DNA from: JBCDJG01 sp038748065
GTDB lineage: Bacteria > Pseudomonadota > Gammaproteobacteria > Pseudomonadales > Halieaceae
NCBI GenBank assembly: GCA_038748065.1
Contig: JBCDJG010000022.1
Location: 1 to 64,000 of the forward strand
Reading direction: 5' to 3'
Length of the DNA stretch: 64,000 nt
Every line of letters starts with the position of its first letter. Positions within the stretch are counted from its first letter, which is position 1. Position numbers and translations under genes: made by a program. The notes below the pieces were generated by a model, which saw nothing but the letters and a program-made list of their open reading frames with translations, was not told the origin of the DNA and did no database searches. Positions 17,050 to 26,868 of the stretch are shown piece by piece.

Positions 17050-18063
17050 CTAGGGGTGTTGCGACTGTTCCAGCGCCTTCAGGCGCCGGCGAATAGCGTC
17101 CAGTTGCGCGAACCCGACCGCGTTGCGCTTCCAGTCACGGGTCGACGTCATCGGCGTACCCGAGGAATAGGACCCTGGCTCGGTGATCGACTTGGTCACC
17201 ATCGTCATGCCGGTCACGTGCACGTTGTCGCAAATCTCGACATGACCAACCACGCCCACACCGCCGGCCAGCGTGCAGTTTGCACCAATAATCGTGCTGC
17301 CTGCCAGACCGCTGCAGCCAGCGATCGCGGTATTTTTTCCGATATGGCAGTTGTGGGCTATTTGCACCAGGTTGTCGACAATGACGCCGTCCTCCAGCAC
17401 CGTATCTGCCAGCGCGCCGCGGTCAATTGTCGTACAGGCCCCGACTTCGACACATTCACCCAGCAAGACACCGCCGAGTTGATGAATCTTCTCCCAGCCA
17501 TCGGGCCCGGGAGCGAAGCCGAAACCGTCGCCGCCGATAACCGCCCGCGGGTGAATCACACAGTACCTGCCCATGCGCACGCTGTGCTGTACGCTGGCGC
17601 CGGCGTGAATGATGCAGCCTTTTCCAATCTCACAGTTGTGGCCGATATAGGCGAGCGCGCCGACCGTTACGTCAGGCCCAAGCACCGCGCCCTCCTCGAC
17701 CACCGCCTGCGGGCCGATACTGGCACTTTCGTCAACGCTGGCACCGTCCGCTACCGTGGCGCTGGGGTGTACACCCGCGGCTTGCTTTGGACTGCGGTCG
17801 AACAGGCCGCTGAGACGGGCAAAGGCGAGATAGGGGTCCTCAGCGATCAGGCAGTCCGAGGGGCATTGGTCGACAAATTCGGCCTGCAGGATAACGGCGC
17901 CGGCCAGGGTCTCTGATAGCTGGGTGGCGTACCTACGATTTGCAAGGAAGCTGAGATCGTCAGGGCCTGCCGCCGCCAGGGTGGACAGGCCGGAAAGACT
18001 ACGTTCGGCGTCGCCAGAGAAGCTCAGTCCCAGGCGCTGGGCCAGCTCGCCAAGCGTATACAA
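17050..18063 (-). CDS. lpxD: UDP-3-O-(3-hydroxyacyl)glucosamine N-acyltransferase
   Basis: This 337-residue hexapeptide-repeat acyltransferase performs the third lipid A step. The N-terminal domain (residues 1-100) has LSTLAAAGPDDLSFLANRRY. The beta-helix follows, with GDGFGFAPGPDGWEKIHQLG and the catalytic region LVQIAHNCHIGKNTAIAGC. The C-terminal helix is RRRLKALEQ. The start is TTG at 18063, seven bases after the skp stop, with a GGAG inside the end of skp; no better in-frame ATG precedes the conserved N-terminus. Confidence 0.95.
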   Translation of the reverse strand: MYTLGELAQRLGLSFSGDAERSLSGLSTLAAAGPDDLSFLANRRYATQLSETLAGAVILQAEFVDQCPSDCLIAEDPYLAFARLSGLFDRSPKQAAGVHPSATVADGASVDESASIGPQAVVEEGAVLGPDVTVGALAYIGHNCEIGKGCIIHAGASVQHSVRMGRYCVIHPRAVIGGDGFGFAPGPDGWEKIHQLGGVLLGECVEVGACTTIDRGALADTVLEDGVIVDNLVQIAHNCHIGKNTAIAGCSGLAGSTIIGANCTLAGGVGVVGHVEICDNVHVTGMTMVTKSITEPGSYSSGTPMTSTRDWKRNAVGFAQLDAIRRRLKALEQSQHP

Positions 18064-18070
18064 ATGGAGT

Positions 18071-18589
18071 TTACTCCGCAGCTTGTTGATTCAGCTTGTC
18101 GGTCACCTTTGCGGTGATGCTATAGCCAGCATCCGCGTGGATAACTGAGCCGCGTTGCAACAAAAGACCGATCCCTTCTGTGGCAATGAGCTCACGCAGC
18201 ACTTCCTGCACGCGAGGTGACATTTCCTGCAGCAGCGCCTGGCCAGCGGCCTGTTCCGCCTTACGCAGCTTGCCGGTCACATGCTCGAGGTCAGCCTGCT
18301 TGTTCTGCAGACGGCCACGCATGGTTTCCTGCTGCTCCTGGCTCATAACGGCGGCGTCCTTTTGGAAGTCCTTGACCAGGTCTTCGAATTCAGCCTGCAG
18401 GCGATCAAACTCGGCCTTATCGGACTTATAGTCGTCCTGGGCCCGCACATCATTAATCCTTTTTTGTGCCATGTCGGTCTGCAAAATGGCCTCCTGCAAA
18501 TCAACAACGGCAATCTTACCCTGCGCCATTGCCGTCATAGGCAGCGCCAGCAGTGCGGCAGCCAGGGTTGCTTTAATCAGTTTAGACAC
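18071..18589 (-). CDS. skp: Periplasmic chaperone Skp/OmpH
   Basis: This 172-residue protein starts with GTG and a signal peptide (LIKATLAAALLALPMTAMA, cleavage near residue 22). The mature protein begins GKIAVVDLQEAILQT, the family pattern. A long charged helical region (about residues 45-140) forms the coiled-coil arms that hold unfolded outer-membrane proteins. It lies between bamA and lpxD as in most gammaproteobacteria. Confidence 0.94.
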   Translation of the reverse strand: MSKLIKATLAAALLALPMTAMAQGKIAVVDLQEAILQTDMAQKRINDVRAQDDYKSDKAEFDRLQAEFEDLVKDFQKDAAVMSQEQQETMRGRLQNKQADLEHVTGKLRKAEQAAGQALLQEMSPRVQEVLRELIATEGIGLLLQRGSVIHADAGYSITAKVTDKLNQQAAE

Positions 18590-18613
18590 GTGTTTCTCCC
18601 TACAAGGTAAGTA

Positions 18614-21202
18614 TCAGAAGCCTCGGCCCAGCGTAAACTGGAACGCTTCTTCGCGATCGAAATCACCGGCATTAAGCGGTTTCGCGAGGCTGAAGGTCAT
18701 CGGCCCGAAGCCGGTTATCCATGTCACCCCAACGCCGACGGAATAGCGAATCTCGCCCCAGTCGACATCGAAGCAATTGATCTGGTTGGACGTGCAGTTG
18801 GTGTTGAAGACGTTGCCCGCATCCAGAAAAAACGCCGAGCGCAATTTGCTGCGATCCTTGATAAAGGGCAAGGGGAACAGGAGCTCGGCACTGCCCTCGA
18901 TCAGAACATTACCGCCGAAGGGGTCGGCGCGGCGCCGGCCCTGTACCGTATCGAATTCCAGCTTGCCGGTTTCCGGGTTGCGGATATAGCCGATGTTATT
19001 GGAAAAGTTAAGGGGATTACCGTTCTCGTCGATCTCGGTGACGGCTCGGTCCGTCAGGTAAATCTCCGCTGGCGTACTGCGCGGGCCCAGCGTATTGGCC
19101 TCGTAGCCACGCACTGAGCCAAAGCCACCGGAGAAGAAATGCTCATAGAACGGCAGTATCACGTTATCGCCATAACCATCCCCATAGCCCAGTTCGGTGC
19201 GCAGCCGCAGCGTCCAGGCGCTGGCGATTGGGAAGAAAATTTCACCGCGATAATTCGCCTTCCAGAATTCGAGATCGGAGCCCGGCATAGACACCTCCAG
19301 CGACACCGACTGCGCCGCGCCGCGTGTGGCCAAGCGGCCGCGGTTCAACGTCGACTGGTTCCAGCTGCCGGTAAGCGTCCAGTTAAGGAACTCATTGCCG
19401 TTGATGTCCAGAAAGCCTGGCTCTGGCGGTGGCGTCAGGGCAGTGGGCGGAAGCGTGCCGATGGGCTGCAGGGTTTCCGGCGCCGAATAGGTGCCGTCAG
19501 CTTGCAGGTTACTGAAGTACCAAAAATCGATGCCATCTTCCAAACGAGGGCTGGCTGCAATTTCTTGCACAGCGAAACGGCCTGCGGTGATTTCAGTATC
19601 TGAAATGCCGATGCTGAAGCCGAGTCGCTCTGTCTCCTTGATCGGATAGCCGAAATTGATCGCGCCGCCGAAGGTGTCCGTGGTATAGCTGGCAACGTTG
19701 ACCTCAGAGAGGTCTGTGGAGCGGAAGAAGATATTAAAGCCGCGGCTCACACCGTCCTCGGTAAAGTAGGGGTTGGTGTAGCTGAAGTTGTAAAGATCCT
19801 GGAAGCGGGAGGAGTTCAGCGCAATGCCCACGCGCTTGCCAGTCCCGAGAAAGTTATCCTGCTGCAGGTTAATACCCAGTATCAGGCCAGCGTCCTGGGC
19901 AAAACCGAAACTCGCTCCGATACTGCCCGACGACTGTTCTTCCACGGCAAATTCGACGTCGATCAGGTCGTCGGTGCCCGGCACCTCCGTCGTTTCGACC
20001 GTGGCACGACTGAAGTAGCCCAGGCGCTCGAGGCGAATGCGCGATTGCTCGATCGCCGCGGAGGAGGCAGGAGCGCTTTCCATCTGGCGCATTTCGCGCC
20101 GCAGCACATCGTCCGCGGTCTTCAGGTTGCCCTGGAAGCTGATCCGCCTTACGTAAGTACGTTTGCCCGGGTCAACGAAGAACTTCATCGCCACCGAACT
20201 TTCGCCCTCGTCTATTTCAGGGATACCGGTGACCTTGGCAAAATTGTAGCCTTCGTTGCCGAGGCGTCGCGTCAGGTATTCCTCAGTTGACGTAACCAGC
20301 TGCTGAGAGAATGTCTGCCCTTCGGCAATCAACAGAAAGCGGCGAAGGTCAGACTCGGGCAGCACGAGGTCGCCTGACAGATCTACGGCGCTAACCGTAA
20401 ATTTGTCACCCTCGGTCACGTTCGCCGTGATATAGACCTCTTCCTTGTTGGGCGACACAGATACCTGAGTTGAATCGATGCTGAATTGCAGGTAACCGCG
20501 GTCCAGGTAATAAGAGCGTAGCGCCTCAAGGTCGCCACCGAGCTTCTCGCGTGAGTACTTGTCGTCATTCGTAAAGAAGGATAACCAGCCTGTGGTTTGC
20601 AGTTCGAACAGGTCCGTGAGGTCTTCGTCGGAAAAAACCTCGTTGCCGACGACATTGATGTGTTTGATTGCAGCGACGTTGCCCTCGTCGACATCGATGT
20701 TAACGGAAACGCGATTGCGCGGCTCGGAGAGCACCTCGGTCTCGATGGCGGCATCATAGCGCCCCTGCTGGACGTACTGGCGCTGCAACTCCAGCTGCAT
20801 GCCCTCAAGCGTCGAACGCTGGAAGACCTGGCCGACGGCAAGCCCTGCACCTTTCAAGCCATCAAGCAGGGCTTCCGTTTCAATGGCCTTGTTGCCATCG
20901 ATATTGATCTCGCTGATGCTGGGACGCTCGGCCACAATCACAACCAGGACGTTGCCATCCCTGCCGAGGCGGATATCGTCGAAATTACCGGTGCCGAACA
21001 GGCTTCGCGCAGCCGCCTGCAGCGACTGCTCGCTCACCAGGTCGCCCACTGCCAGCGGCATGGCGGCAAAGACGCTACCCGCTGAAATGCGCTGCAGGCC
21101 CTCGACGCGGATATCCGAGATAATGAAGGACGAGTCCTGGGCCTGGGCAAAGGACAAGCCCATCAACAGGTACAGAGCGAAGTAACGTAGGCTGCGCTTC
21201 AT
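18614..21202 (-). CDS. bamA: Outer membrane assembly factor BamA
   Basis: The protein has 862 residues. A signal peptide (LRYFALYLLMGLSFAQAQ) is followed by five POTRA domains (first starting FIISDIRVEGLQRIS; later KHINVVGNEVFSDEDL and VRRISFQGNLKTADDVLRRE) and a C-terminal 16-stranded beta-barrel ending in FQFTLGRGF with terminal Phe. The conserved barrel-lumen motif VRGYE is visible in FGSVRGYEANTLG. It inserts beta-barrel proteins in the outer membrane. I chose ATG at 21202; a TTG one codon upstream is also possible. skp follows after 24 bases. Confidence 0.97.
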   Translation of the reverse strand: MKRSLRYFALYLLMGLSFAQAQDSSFIISDIRVEGLQRISAGSVFAAMPLAVGDLVSEQSLQAAARSLFGTGNFDDIRLGRDGNVLVVIVAERPSISEINIDGNKAIETEALLDGLKGAGLAVGQVFQRSTLEGMQLELQRQYVQQGRYDAAIETEVLSEPRNRVSVNIDVDEGNVAAIKHINVVGNEVFSDEDLTDLFELQTTGWLSFFTNDDKYSREKLGGDLEALRSYYLDRGYLQFSIDSTQVSVSPNKEEVYITANVTEGDKFTVSAVDLSGDLVLPESDLRRFLLIAEGQTFSQQLVTSTEEYLTRRLGNEGYNFAKVTGIPEIDEGESSVAMKFFVDPGKRTYVRRISFQGNLKTADDVLRREMRQMESAPASSAAIEQSRIRLERLGYFSRATVETTEVPGTDDLIDVEFAVEEQSSGSIGASFGFAQDAGLILGINLQQDNFLGTGKRVGIALNSSRFQDLYNFSYTNPYFTEDGVSRGFNIFFRSTDLSEVNVASYTTDTFGGAINFGYPIKETERLGFSIGISDTEITAGRFAVQEIAASPRLEDGIDFWYFSNLQADGTYSAPETLQPIGTLPPTALTPPPEPGFLDINGNEFLNWTLTGSWNQSTLNRGRLATRGAAQSVSLEVSMPGSDLEFWKANYRGEIFFPIASAWTLRLRTELGYGDGYGDNVILPFYEHFFSGGFGSVRGYEANTLGPRSTPAEIYLTDRAVTEIDENGNPLNFSNNIGYIRNPETGKLEFDTVQGRRRADPFGGNVLIEGSAELLFPLPFIKDRSKLRSAFFLDAGNVFNTNCTSNQINCFDVDWGEIRYSVGVGVTWITGFGPMTFSLAKPLNAGDFDREEAFQFTLGRGF

Positions 21203-21260
21203 CAAATAAAATTCAACCGGATCGCGCCGGATAGCGGCGTTTCATTATCTTTTCGGCCCG

Positions 21261-22616
21261 CTAAAGCCGGGCAAAATCGTTATACAGGGCAAGCATCATG
21301 ATGCCCAACACCAGAACCAAGCCAACCTGGTAGCCCAAGGCCTGTATCTTCTCAGGAACAGGCCGCCCGGCCAACAGCTCCACCGTGTAGTACATCAGGT
21401 GGCCGCCATCCAGCACCGGTATGGGTAACAGATTCAATACCCCCAAACTGACACTGAGCAAGGCCAGAAAGCCCACCCAGGACTCCAGCCCTGACTTGGC
21501 TGAAGCGCTCGCCACTTTAGCAATGGTGATGGGGCCGCTCAAGTTTTTTGGCGAGATCAGCCCCTGGATCATTTTCTTGATTGAATTGAGCGTAAAGCTC
21601 ACCAGCTCACCGGTTCTGACCACCGCCGCACTCATGGCTTCAACGGGGCCGCGACTGAATTCACGGATCAGCTCAGGCGGCATCTCCGGCAGGGCAACAC
21701 TGACGCCGACGCGACCGATCACTTCACCGCCTGGCAGCTCCATGCGCTCTGGCACAATATCGCCGAACAAGACGCGTGCATCGCGCTCATATTCCACCGT
21801 AATGCGCTCGCCCGGGCGCGCCTTCACATAGTCTACCCAGTCTGACCACAGCGGCATCGGGGTGCCGTCGGCGCTGATCAGCCTGTCACCGGCCTGGAAG
21901 CCGGCCGCCTCGGCGGGACTATTCGCCAGCACCTCCTGAAAAACGGGCTCAACGTCGGGGGAGTACATGCGAATGCCCAGACAGCCAAACAGGTCAGGCT
22001 GCTCCTCGTCAGACAGCCAGCGCTCTATCGGGCCTTCACTTTCATAGACCACGCTGGAATCGGGGTACTTGACGGAGAAGCTGATCTCCCCGGTATCGCC
22101 GATACGGTCAAGCAGACGAAAGCTCAGGGCCTGCCAGGTCGGGGTGGCTTCGCCGTCGATGGCAACGATCTCCTGCCCTGCCTCCAGCCCGGCCATATAC
22201 GCCACCGAGCCCTCCTCCACGTCGCCAATCAGCGGCGCGTAGCCACTTTCACCGTTCAGAAATAGCGCCCAGTAGGCGAGGATCGCCAGGGCAAAATTGG
22301 CCAGCGGCCCGGCCGCTACAATGGCGATACGCGATAGCACCGGCTTGCGATTGAAGGCTTGGTCCAGCTCCGCCTCGGGGACATCACCCTCACGCTCGTC
22401 CAGCATTTTCACATAGCCGCCCAGGGGGATAGCCGCCACGCTGAACTCCGTCCCCTGTCGATCGCGCCTCGTGTATAGCGGTTTACCAAAACCTATGGAG
22501 AAGCGCAGCACCTTAACCCCGCAGCGCCGCGCGACCCAAAAGTGACCCCATTCATGTACCGCCACCAGGATGGCGATAGTGATCAGGGTGACAGCTATGG
22601 TGTACATCAACTCCAT
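21261..22616 (-). CDS. rseP: Site-2 intramembrane zinc protease RseP
   Basis: The protein has 451 residues with four expected membrane segments. The zinc motif HEWGH is in the first segment (AVHEWGHFWVARRCG) and the third metal ligand is in VLDGGHLMYY near the end. Two PDZ domains lie between (about residues 115-205 and 215-300; NSPAEAAGFQAGDRLISADG is the ligand-binding loop of the second). RseP cleaves anti-sigma factors such as RseA and residual signal peptides. It lies between dxr and bamA, the usual position. Confidence 0.96.
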   Translation of the reverse strand: MELMYTIAVTLITIAILVAVHEWGHFWVARRCGVKVLRFSIGFGKPLYTRRDRQGTEFSVAAIPLGGYVKMLDEREGDVPEAELDQAFNRKPVLSRIAIVAAGPLANFALAILAYWALFLNGESGYAPLIGDVEEGSVAYMAGLEAGQEIVAIDGEATPTWQALSFRLLDRIGDTGEISFSVKYPDSSVVYESEGPIERWLSDEEQPDLFGCLGIRMYSPDVEPVFQEVLANSPAEAAGFQAGDRLISADGTPMPLWSDWVDYVKARPGERITVEYERDARVLFGDIVPERMELPGGEVIGRVGVSVALPEMPPELIREFSRGPVEAMSAAVVRTGELVSFTLNSIKKMIQGLISPKNLSGPITIAKVASASAKSGLESWVGFLALLSVSLGVLNLLPIPVLDGGHLMYYTVELLAGRPVPEKIQALGYQVGLVLVLGIMMLALYNDFARL

Positions 22617-22636
22617 CAGGTCTTTCCGTCCTTAAC

Positions 22637-23857
22637 TCAGGCCTTGAGCCGGCTGCTGCTGCGCCCGTGCTCGGCCAGCCATTCTTCGGCCAATGTTCTT
22701 GCTTCCCTATCGGCTAGTTCGACCACAGCCAGGGACTCCGGTTCAACCACGGTTGCGGATTCCAGGGTCTGTTCAATGAGCGCAGCGATATCCGTGAAGG
22801 CGATGTCACCGCGGAGAAAGGCAGCGACGGCGACTTCATTAGCCGCATTGCAGGCAACGGTGGCCGTGCCGCCCCGCTGCATCGACTCACGCGCCAAGCG
22901 CAGGCAGGGGAAACGTGACTCGTCGGGTGCCTCAAAGTCCAGTCGCGCAGCGGCTATCAGGTCCAGTGGTGCGACACCCGCGTCCAGGCGTTCGGGCCAG
23001 CCCAGTCCATAGGCAATGGGCGTGCGCATGTCCGGGTTACCGAGCTGCGCCAATACCGAGCCATCGATGTACTGCACCATGGAATGGATAATACTCTGCG
23101 GGTGCACGACAACGTCGACCTGTGCCGGTGGCAGGTCGAACAACCAGCAGGCCTCAACAAATTCCAGGCCCTTATTCATCAGCGTAGCGGAGTCCACTGA
23201 TATCTTACGTCCCATGCTCCAGTTGGGATGTGCGCAGGCCTCATCGGGTGTTGCCCGAGCAATGCGCTCAGCGCTCCAGGTTCGAAAGGGTCCCCCTGAG
23301 GCAGTTAACAGAACCTTGGCGACGCCCCGGTCGGTGGTATGACCCTCCTGATCCAGGGGCATGCACTGGAAGATCGCGTTGTGCTCACTGTCGATCGGCA
23401 ACAGCCGTGCGCCGCCGTCCCGCACCGCCTGCATCAACAGGCGGCCGCCCATCACCAGTGACTCCTTGTTGGCCAGCAGCAGCGTTTTGCCGGCTCGCGC
23501 AGCGGCCAGGGCAGAGGGCAAACCCGCGGCGCCGACAATGGCCGCCATGACGGTATCGACTTCAGCGGCCTCGGCAATTTCGACGACCGCGTCCATACCC
23601 GCCAGCACTTCGGTTGCTGAGCTCGCTGGGAGCTTGCTGCGCAATTCTTCAGCTGCATCGGCATCAACCAGACAGGCGTAGCGAGGCGCGTGCACCAGGC
23701 ACTGGGCGAGCATCGTATCTACCGAGGCGTGGGCCGCAAGACCGACGACGCGGTAGCGCTCGGGGTGGCGCGCAATCACGTCCAGCGTATTCACACCGAT
23801 CGAGCCCGTCGAGCCGAGAACCGATACGCTGCGTGGCTCACTCATCACATCTACCAT
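22637..23857 (-). CDS. dxr: 1-deoxy-D-xylulose 5-phosphate reductoisomerase
   Basis: This enzyme of about 402-406 residues makes MEP, the committed step of the non-mevalonate isoprenoid pathway, with NADPH and a divalent metal. The cofactor motif is VSVLGSTGSIGVNTL. Metal and substrate motifs are LLPIDSEHNAIFQC, LTASGGPF and SVDSATLMNKGLE. HPQSIIHSMVQYIDGS is also a clear signature. Two starts are possible: ATG at 23857, overlapping the cdsA stop by seven bases, and ATG at 23845 (MSEPRS). Confidence 0.97.
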   Translation of the reverse strand: MVDVMSEPRSVSVLGSTGSIGVNTLDVIARHPERYRVVGLAAHASVDTMLAQCLVHAPRYACLVDADAAEELRSKLPASSATEVLAGMDAVVEIAEAAEVDTVMAAIVGAAGLPSALAAARAGKTLLLANKESLVMGGRLLMQAVRDGGARLLPIDSEHNAIFQCMPLDQEGHTTDRGVAKVLLTASGGPFRTWSAERIARATPDEACAHPNWSMGRKISVDSATLMNKGLEFVEACWLFDLPPAQVDVVVHPQSIIHSMVQYIDGSVLAQLGNPDMRTPIAYGLGWPERLDAGVAPLDLIAAARLDFEAPDESRFPCLRLARESMQRGGTATVACNAANEVAVAAFLRGDIAFTDIAALIEQTLESATVVEPESLAVVELADREARTLAEEWLAEHGRSSSRLKA

Positions 23858-24687
23858 CCTGCCAGAAGGAGGCCCAGGGCAAACACCGGTGCGGCGCCGC
23901 AGAGGCTATCAAGTCGGTCCAGAAAACCGCCGTGCCCGGGCAGCAGAGAGCCGCTGTCTTTACAACCACTGGACCGCTTCACCATGCTGACGGTCAGATC
24001 ACCGATCACCGACGCAAAGGCTGTCAGCACGGTCACGACCATCACGGCCATCATACTGACGTGCGCCTGCTGCATGGGCAACAGCGCATACAGCACCAGC
24101 GCTACCGCGACGGCGGCAGTCATGCCACCCCAAAACCCTTCCCAGGTTTTGGCCGGGCTGACCTCAGGCGCCAGCTTGTGTTTCCCCAGCGACTTGCCGG
24201 TGAAATAGGCCGCGATATCCGCAGACGCCACAATGATAACCATGACGACCATCAGCAGGCCGCCACGGGGGTAGCTCAGCAGGTACACCGCGGCAAACCA
24301 ACCCAGGCCGAGCACCAGCAGCCCAATCAGGCTCCGCATCGCCTTGTTATTCCAAAGCAGCGCGCTGCCCGGATAACTCCGCACCCATAGCAGCGCGAAG
24401 GACCACCATAAACCCGCCAGCCCCAGAACGGGCTGCACCCGCTCTCGCTCCGGGCCGTCCCCCAGCCCAACTTGCACGTAGAGTGTTAGCAGACCGATCG
24501 CGAGAAGCGCAACAAACAGGGCGCGAGCCGCCAAAGATTCCCAGCCCGCCAGTCGAGACCATTCCCAGCCACCCAGGACCACCACCACGCCGAAGAACAG
24601 CGCCAGCGCCGGGAGCGGTAGAAATACGATGGCACCCAAAAAAGTGCCGGCCAGCAGGATTGCCGTGATAATCCGCTGCTTAAGCAT
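23851..24687 (-). CDS. cdsA: Phosphatidate cytidylyltransferase
   Basis: This 278-residue polytopic membrane enzyme makes CDP-diacylglycerol from phosphatidate and CTP, the precursor of all its phospholipids. The signature at residues ~190-215 reads ADIAAYFTGKSLGKHKL then SPAKTWEGFWGG. The C-terminal CDP-alcohol motif is GHGGFLDRLDSL. The frame is open upstream, but ATG at 24687 overlaps the uppS stop by eight bases and gives the expected N-terminus MLKQRIITAILL. Confidence 0.96.
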   Translation of the reverse strand: MLKQRIITAILLAGTFLGAIVFLPLPALALFFGVVVVLGGWEWSRLAGWESLAARALFVALLAIGLLTLYVQVGLGDGPERERVQPVLGLAGLWWSFALLWVRSYPGSALLWNNKAMRSLIGLLVLGLGWFAAVYLLSYPRGGLLMVVMVIIVASADIAAYFTGKSLGKHKLAPEVSPAKTWEGFWGGMTAAVAVALVLYALLPMQQAHVSMMAVMVVTVLTAFASVIGDLTVSMVKRSSGCKDSGSLLPGHGGFLDRLDSLCGAAPVFALGLLLAGW

Positions 24688-25462
24688 TGTTGTCCATATC
24701 TGCGACGATGCCGTCGGGCTCGCGCAGCCCAAAGCGGCGTTCGCGTCGGCTATAGTCTGCCAGCGCTCGTGCGAACTCGAGCTCGCCAAAATCCGGCCAT
24801 AGGGTGTTGGTGAAGTAGAGCTCGCTGTACGCGAAATGCCACAGCATGAAGTTACTGATGCGCGCATCGCCTCCCGTGCGGATACACAGGTCTGGTTTGG
24901 GCAGATCGGCAATGGCGACCTGCTCATCCAACAGCGCAGGCGTTATTTCCTCGGGCGTCAGTTGCCCTCGCTGCACTCGCTCTGCCAGCAGTCTCGCCGC
25001 ATGGGCAATATCCCAGTGGCCGCCGTAATCGACAGCGATCACCATCGTCGCGGCGCGATTATCCTGCGTCAGTCGCTCGCTACGCTGCATCAAACGCTGC
25101 AATCGCTCGCTAAAGCGATCACGCCGACCGATAAAGCGCAGGCGTACGCCGTCTTTGTTCAGCTCCCGCACTTCGTTGCGCAGGTAAAGCGATAACAGAG
25201 CCAGCAAAGAGCGGACCTCGGGGACCGGCCTGCCCCAATTCTCGCTGGAAAAGGCAAACAGTGTCAGCACTTCTACGCCGTGGTCGCGGCAGGCCCTGAG
25301 CACTCCTCGCACCGCCTCCACGCCTGCTCGATGGCCCGCCGCGCCGGGCAGGCCACCGCGCCTGGCCCAGCGGTTATTGCCGTCCATGATGATAGCGACG
25401 TGCCTGGGAATAACCCGGTCCTTTTCAGGCCCCGTGCCAGGTTGGTCTTGGGAGGCGGGCAT
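24680..25462 (-). CDS. uppS: Undecaprenyl diphosphate synthase
   Basis: The 260-residue cis-prenyltransferase makes the C55 carrier lipid for peptidoglycan and O-antigen. The catalytic Asp is in HVAIIMDGNNRWARRGG near residue 26. VLTLFAFSSENWGRP and the C-terminal RTGGDARISNFMLW are conserved. The start ATG at 25462 lies seven bases after the frr stop; upstream in-frame starts would read back through frr and were rejected. Confidence 0.96.
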   Translation of the reverse strand: MPASQDQPGTGPEKDRVIPRHVAIIMDGNNRWARRGGLPGAAGHRAGVEAVRGVLRACRDHGVEVLTLFAFSSENWGRPVPEVRSLLALLSLYLRNEVRELNKDGVRLRFIGRRDRFSERLQRLMQRSERLTQDNRAATMVIAVDYGGHWDIAHAARLLAERVQRGQLTPEEITPALLDEQVAIADLPKPDLCIRTGGDARISNFMLWHFAYSELYFTNTLWPDFGELEFARALADYSRRERRFGLREPDGIVADMDNNA

Positions 25463-25469
25463 GCGTGGA

Positions 25470-26027
25470 TCAGATCTCGAGTAGATCTGACTCTTTCTCT
25501 TCCAGCATTTTTTCGATGCGGCTGACGAAGCTATCAGTGAGCTTCTGTACCTCGTCCTGGCCGCGACGCTCGTCGTCCTCACCTATCTCTTTCTCTTTGA
25601 CCAGCTCCTTCAGCATGCCCATTGCATCGCGACGCGCATTGCGCACGGAGACGCGCGCGGACTCTGCCTCCTGACGCGCCTGCCGAATGTAGCCCTTGCG
25701 TGTCTCTTCGGTCAGCATCGGCATCGGTATGCGAATGACCTCCCCGGCGGTCGCCGGGTTCAGGCCAAGGTCTGATTTCATGATGGCCTTTTCAATGTCG
25801 GGAATCATGGATTTATCCCAGGCGGTCAGACTCAGGGTACGCGCATCCTCAATGGTGACATTAGCCACCTGGTTCAGCGGCGTATCCGCGCCATAGTATT
25901 CCACCTTCAACCCGTCCAGCAGGCTGGGGTGCGCGCGACCCGTGCGAATCTTGTTGAAATTGTGGCCCAGCGCCTCGAGGCTCTTTTCCATCCGCTCTTT
26001 GGCTTCGACCTTGATATCGTCTATCAC
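25470..26027 (-). CDS. frr: Ribosome recycling factor
   Basis: The protein has 185 residues, exactly the usual length. MIDDIKVEAKERMEKSLEAL begins the first helix of the three-helix bundle. HNFNKIRTGRAHPSLLDGL and the hinge region with TPLNQVANVTIEDARTLSL are clear family motifs. It dissociates post-termination ribosomes with EF-G. It lies between pyrH and uppS, as in most bacteria. Confidence 0.97.
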   Translation of the reverse strand: MIDDIKVEAKERMEKSLEALGHNFNKIRTGRAHPSLLDGLKVEYYGADTPLNQVANVTIEDARTLSLTAWDKSMIPDIEKAIMKSDLGLNPATAGEVIRIPMPMLTEETRKGYIRQARQEAESARVSVRNARRDAMGMLKELVKEKEIGEDDERRGQDEVQKLTDSFVSRIEKMLEEKESDLLEI

Positions 26028-26054
26028 CTTATTCTCCTTCGCTGCTTGCCGGGA

Positions 26055-26780
26055 TCATTCGATCAACGTGCCGTCGTCGCCGCCTCTGACAATGTTCAGC
26101 AGCGCCCCCTGCTTTTCCATCTCAAATACCCGGACAGGCATGTTGTGGTCGCGGCAGAGACAGATCGCTGTCAGGTCCATGACCTCCAGTTTTTTGTCCA
26201 GCACCTCGTCGTAGGTCAGGCGCTGGTATTTGACTGCGTCAGCGACCTTCATCGGATCCGCCGAATAGACCCCATCGACCTTGGTCGCCTTCAGCACGAG
26301 TTCGGCCTCAACCTCAATACCACGCAGGCAGGCCGAGGAGTCTGTGGTAAAGAAGGGGTTCCCGGTGCCCGCCGCAAAAATCACGACGTCACCGCCGTTC
26401 AACGCTCGGATCGCGTTGCGACGGTCGTAATGGTCTACCACGCCACTCATGGGGATGGAGGACATAACGCGCGTTGCGATATTCGAGCGCTCCAGGGAAT
26501 CGCGCAAGGCCAAGGCATTCATGACGGTTGCCAGCATGCCCATATGATCGCCGGTGACTCGATCAAGACCAGCTGCCTGCAAGGCCGCGCCGCGAAACAG
26601 GTTGCCGCCACCGACAACGAGGCCAACCTGCACACCGATACCAACAAGCTGGCCAATTTCAAGGGCCATCAGGTCGAGGATTTTCGGATCGATGCCAAAG
26701 CTCTCAGTGCCGGTCAGCGCTTCGCCGCTAAGCTTCAGTAGAATCCGCTTGTACTTCTTTTCACCCGATACCTGGGGCAT
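26055..26780 (-). CDS. pyrH: Uridylate kinase
   Basis: This 241-residue amino-acid-kinase-fold enzyme converts UMP to UDP. Motifs visible are KRILLKLSGEALTG near residue 10, LVVGGGNLFRGAAL (the GGGN phosphate loop), NPFFTTDSSACLRGIEVEAE and TKVDGVYSADP. It follows tsf after an intrinsic terminator and lies 27 bases before frr. Confidence 0.97.
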   Translation of the reverse strand: MPQVSGEKKYKRILLKLSGEALTGTESFGIDPKILDLMALEIGQLVGIGVQVGLVVGGGNLFRGAALQAAGLDRVTGDHMGMLATVMNALALRDSLERSNIATRVMSSIPMSGVVDHYDRRNAIRALNGGDVVIFAAGTGNPFFTTDSSACLRGIEVEAELVLKATKVDGVYSADPMKVADAVKYQRLTYDEVLDKKLEVMDLTAICLCRDHNMPVRVFEMEKQGALLNIVRGGDDGTLIE

Positions 26781-26825
26781 GTCTCACCTCCCAAAGCTGG
26801 GGCGTATCTTACAGGACATTGCTAC

Positions 26826-26852
26826 AAAAAAAACGGGCCGACAGGCCCGTTT
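26826..26852 (-). terminator. Rho-independent terminator downstream of tsf
   Basis: Read on the minus strand, a perfect nine-base-pair stem (26831-26839 with 26844-26852) and a four-base loop are followed by eight T residues. It lies 17 bases after the tsf stop and 46 bases before the pyrH start, so it probably separates rpsB-tsf from the pyrH operon, with partial read-through possible. Confidence 0.9.
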
Positions 26853-26868
26853 CCTGGCTTGGCGCCCG

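Noticed and set aside
16888..17916. A 342-codon plus-strand open frame over lpxD and fabZ
   Set aside because: It is a shadow of the hexapeptide repeats on the other strand.
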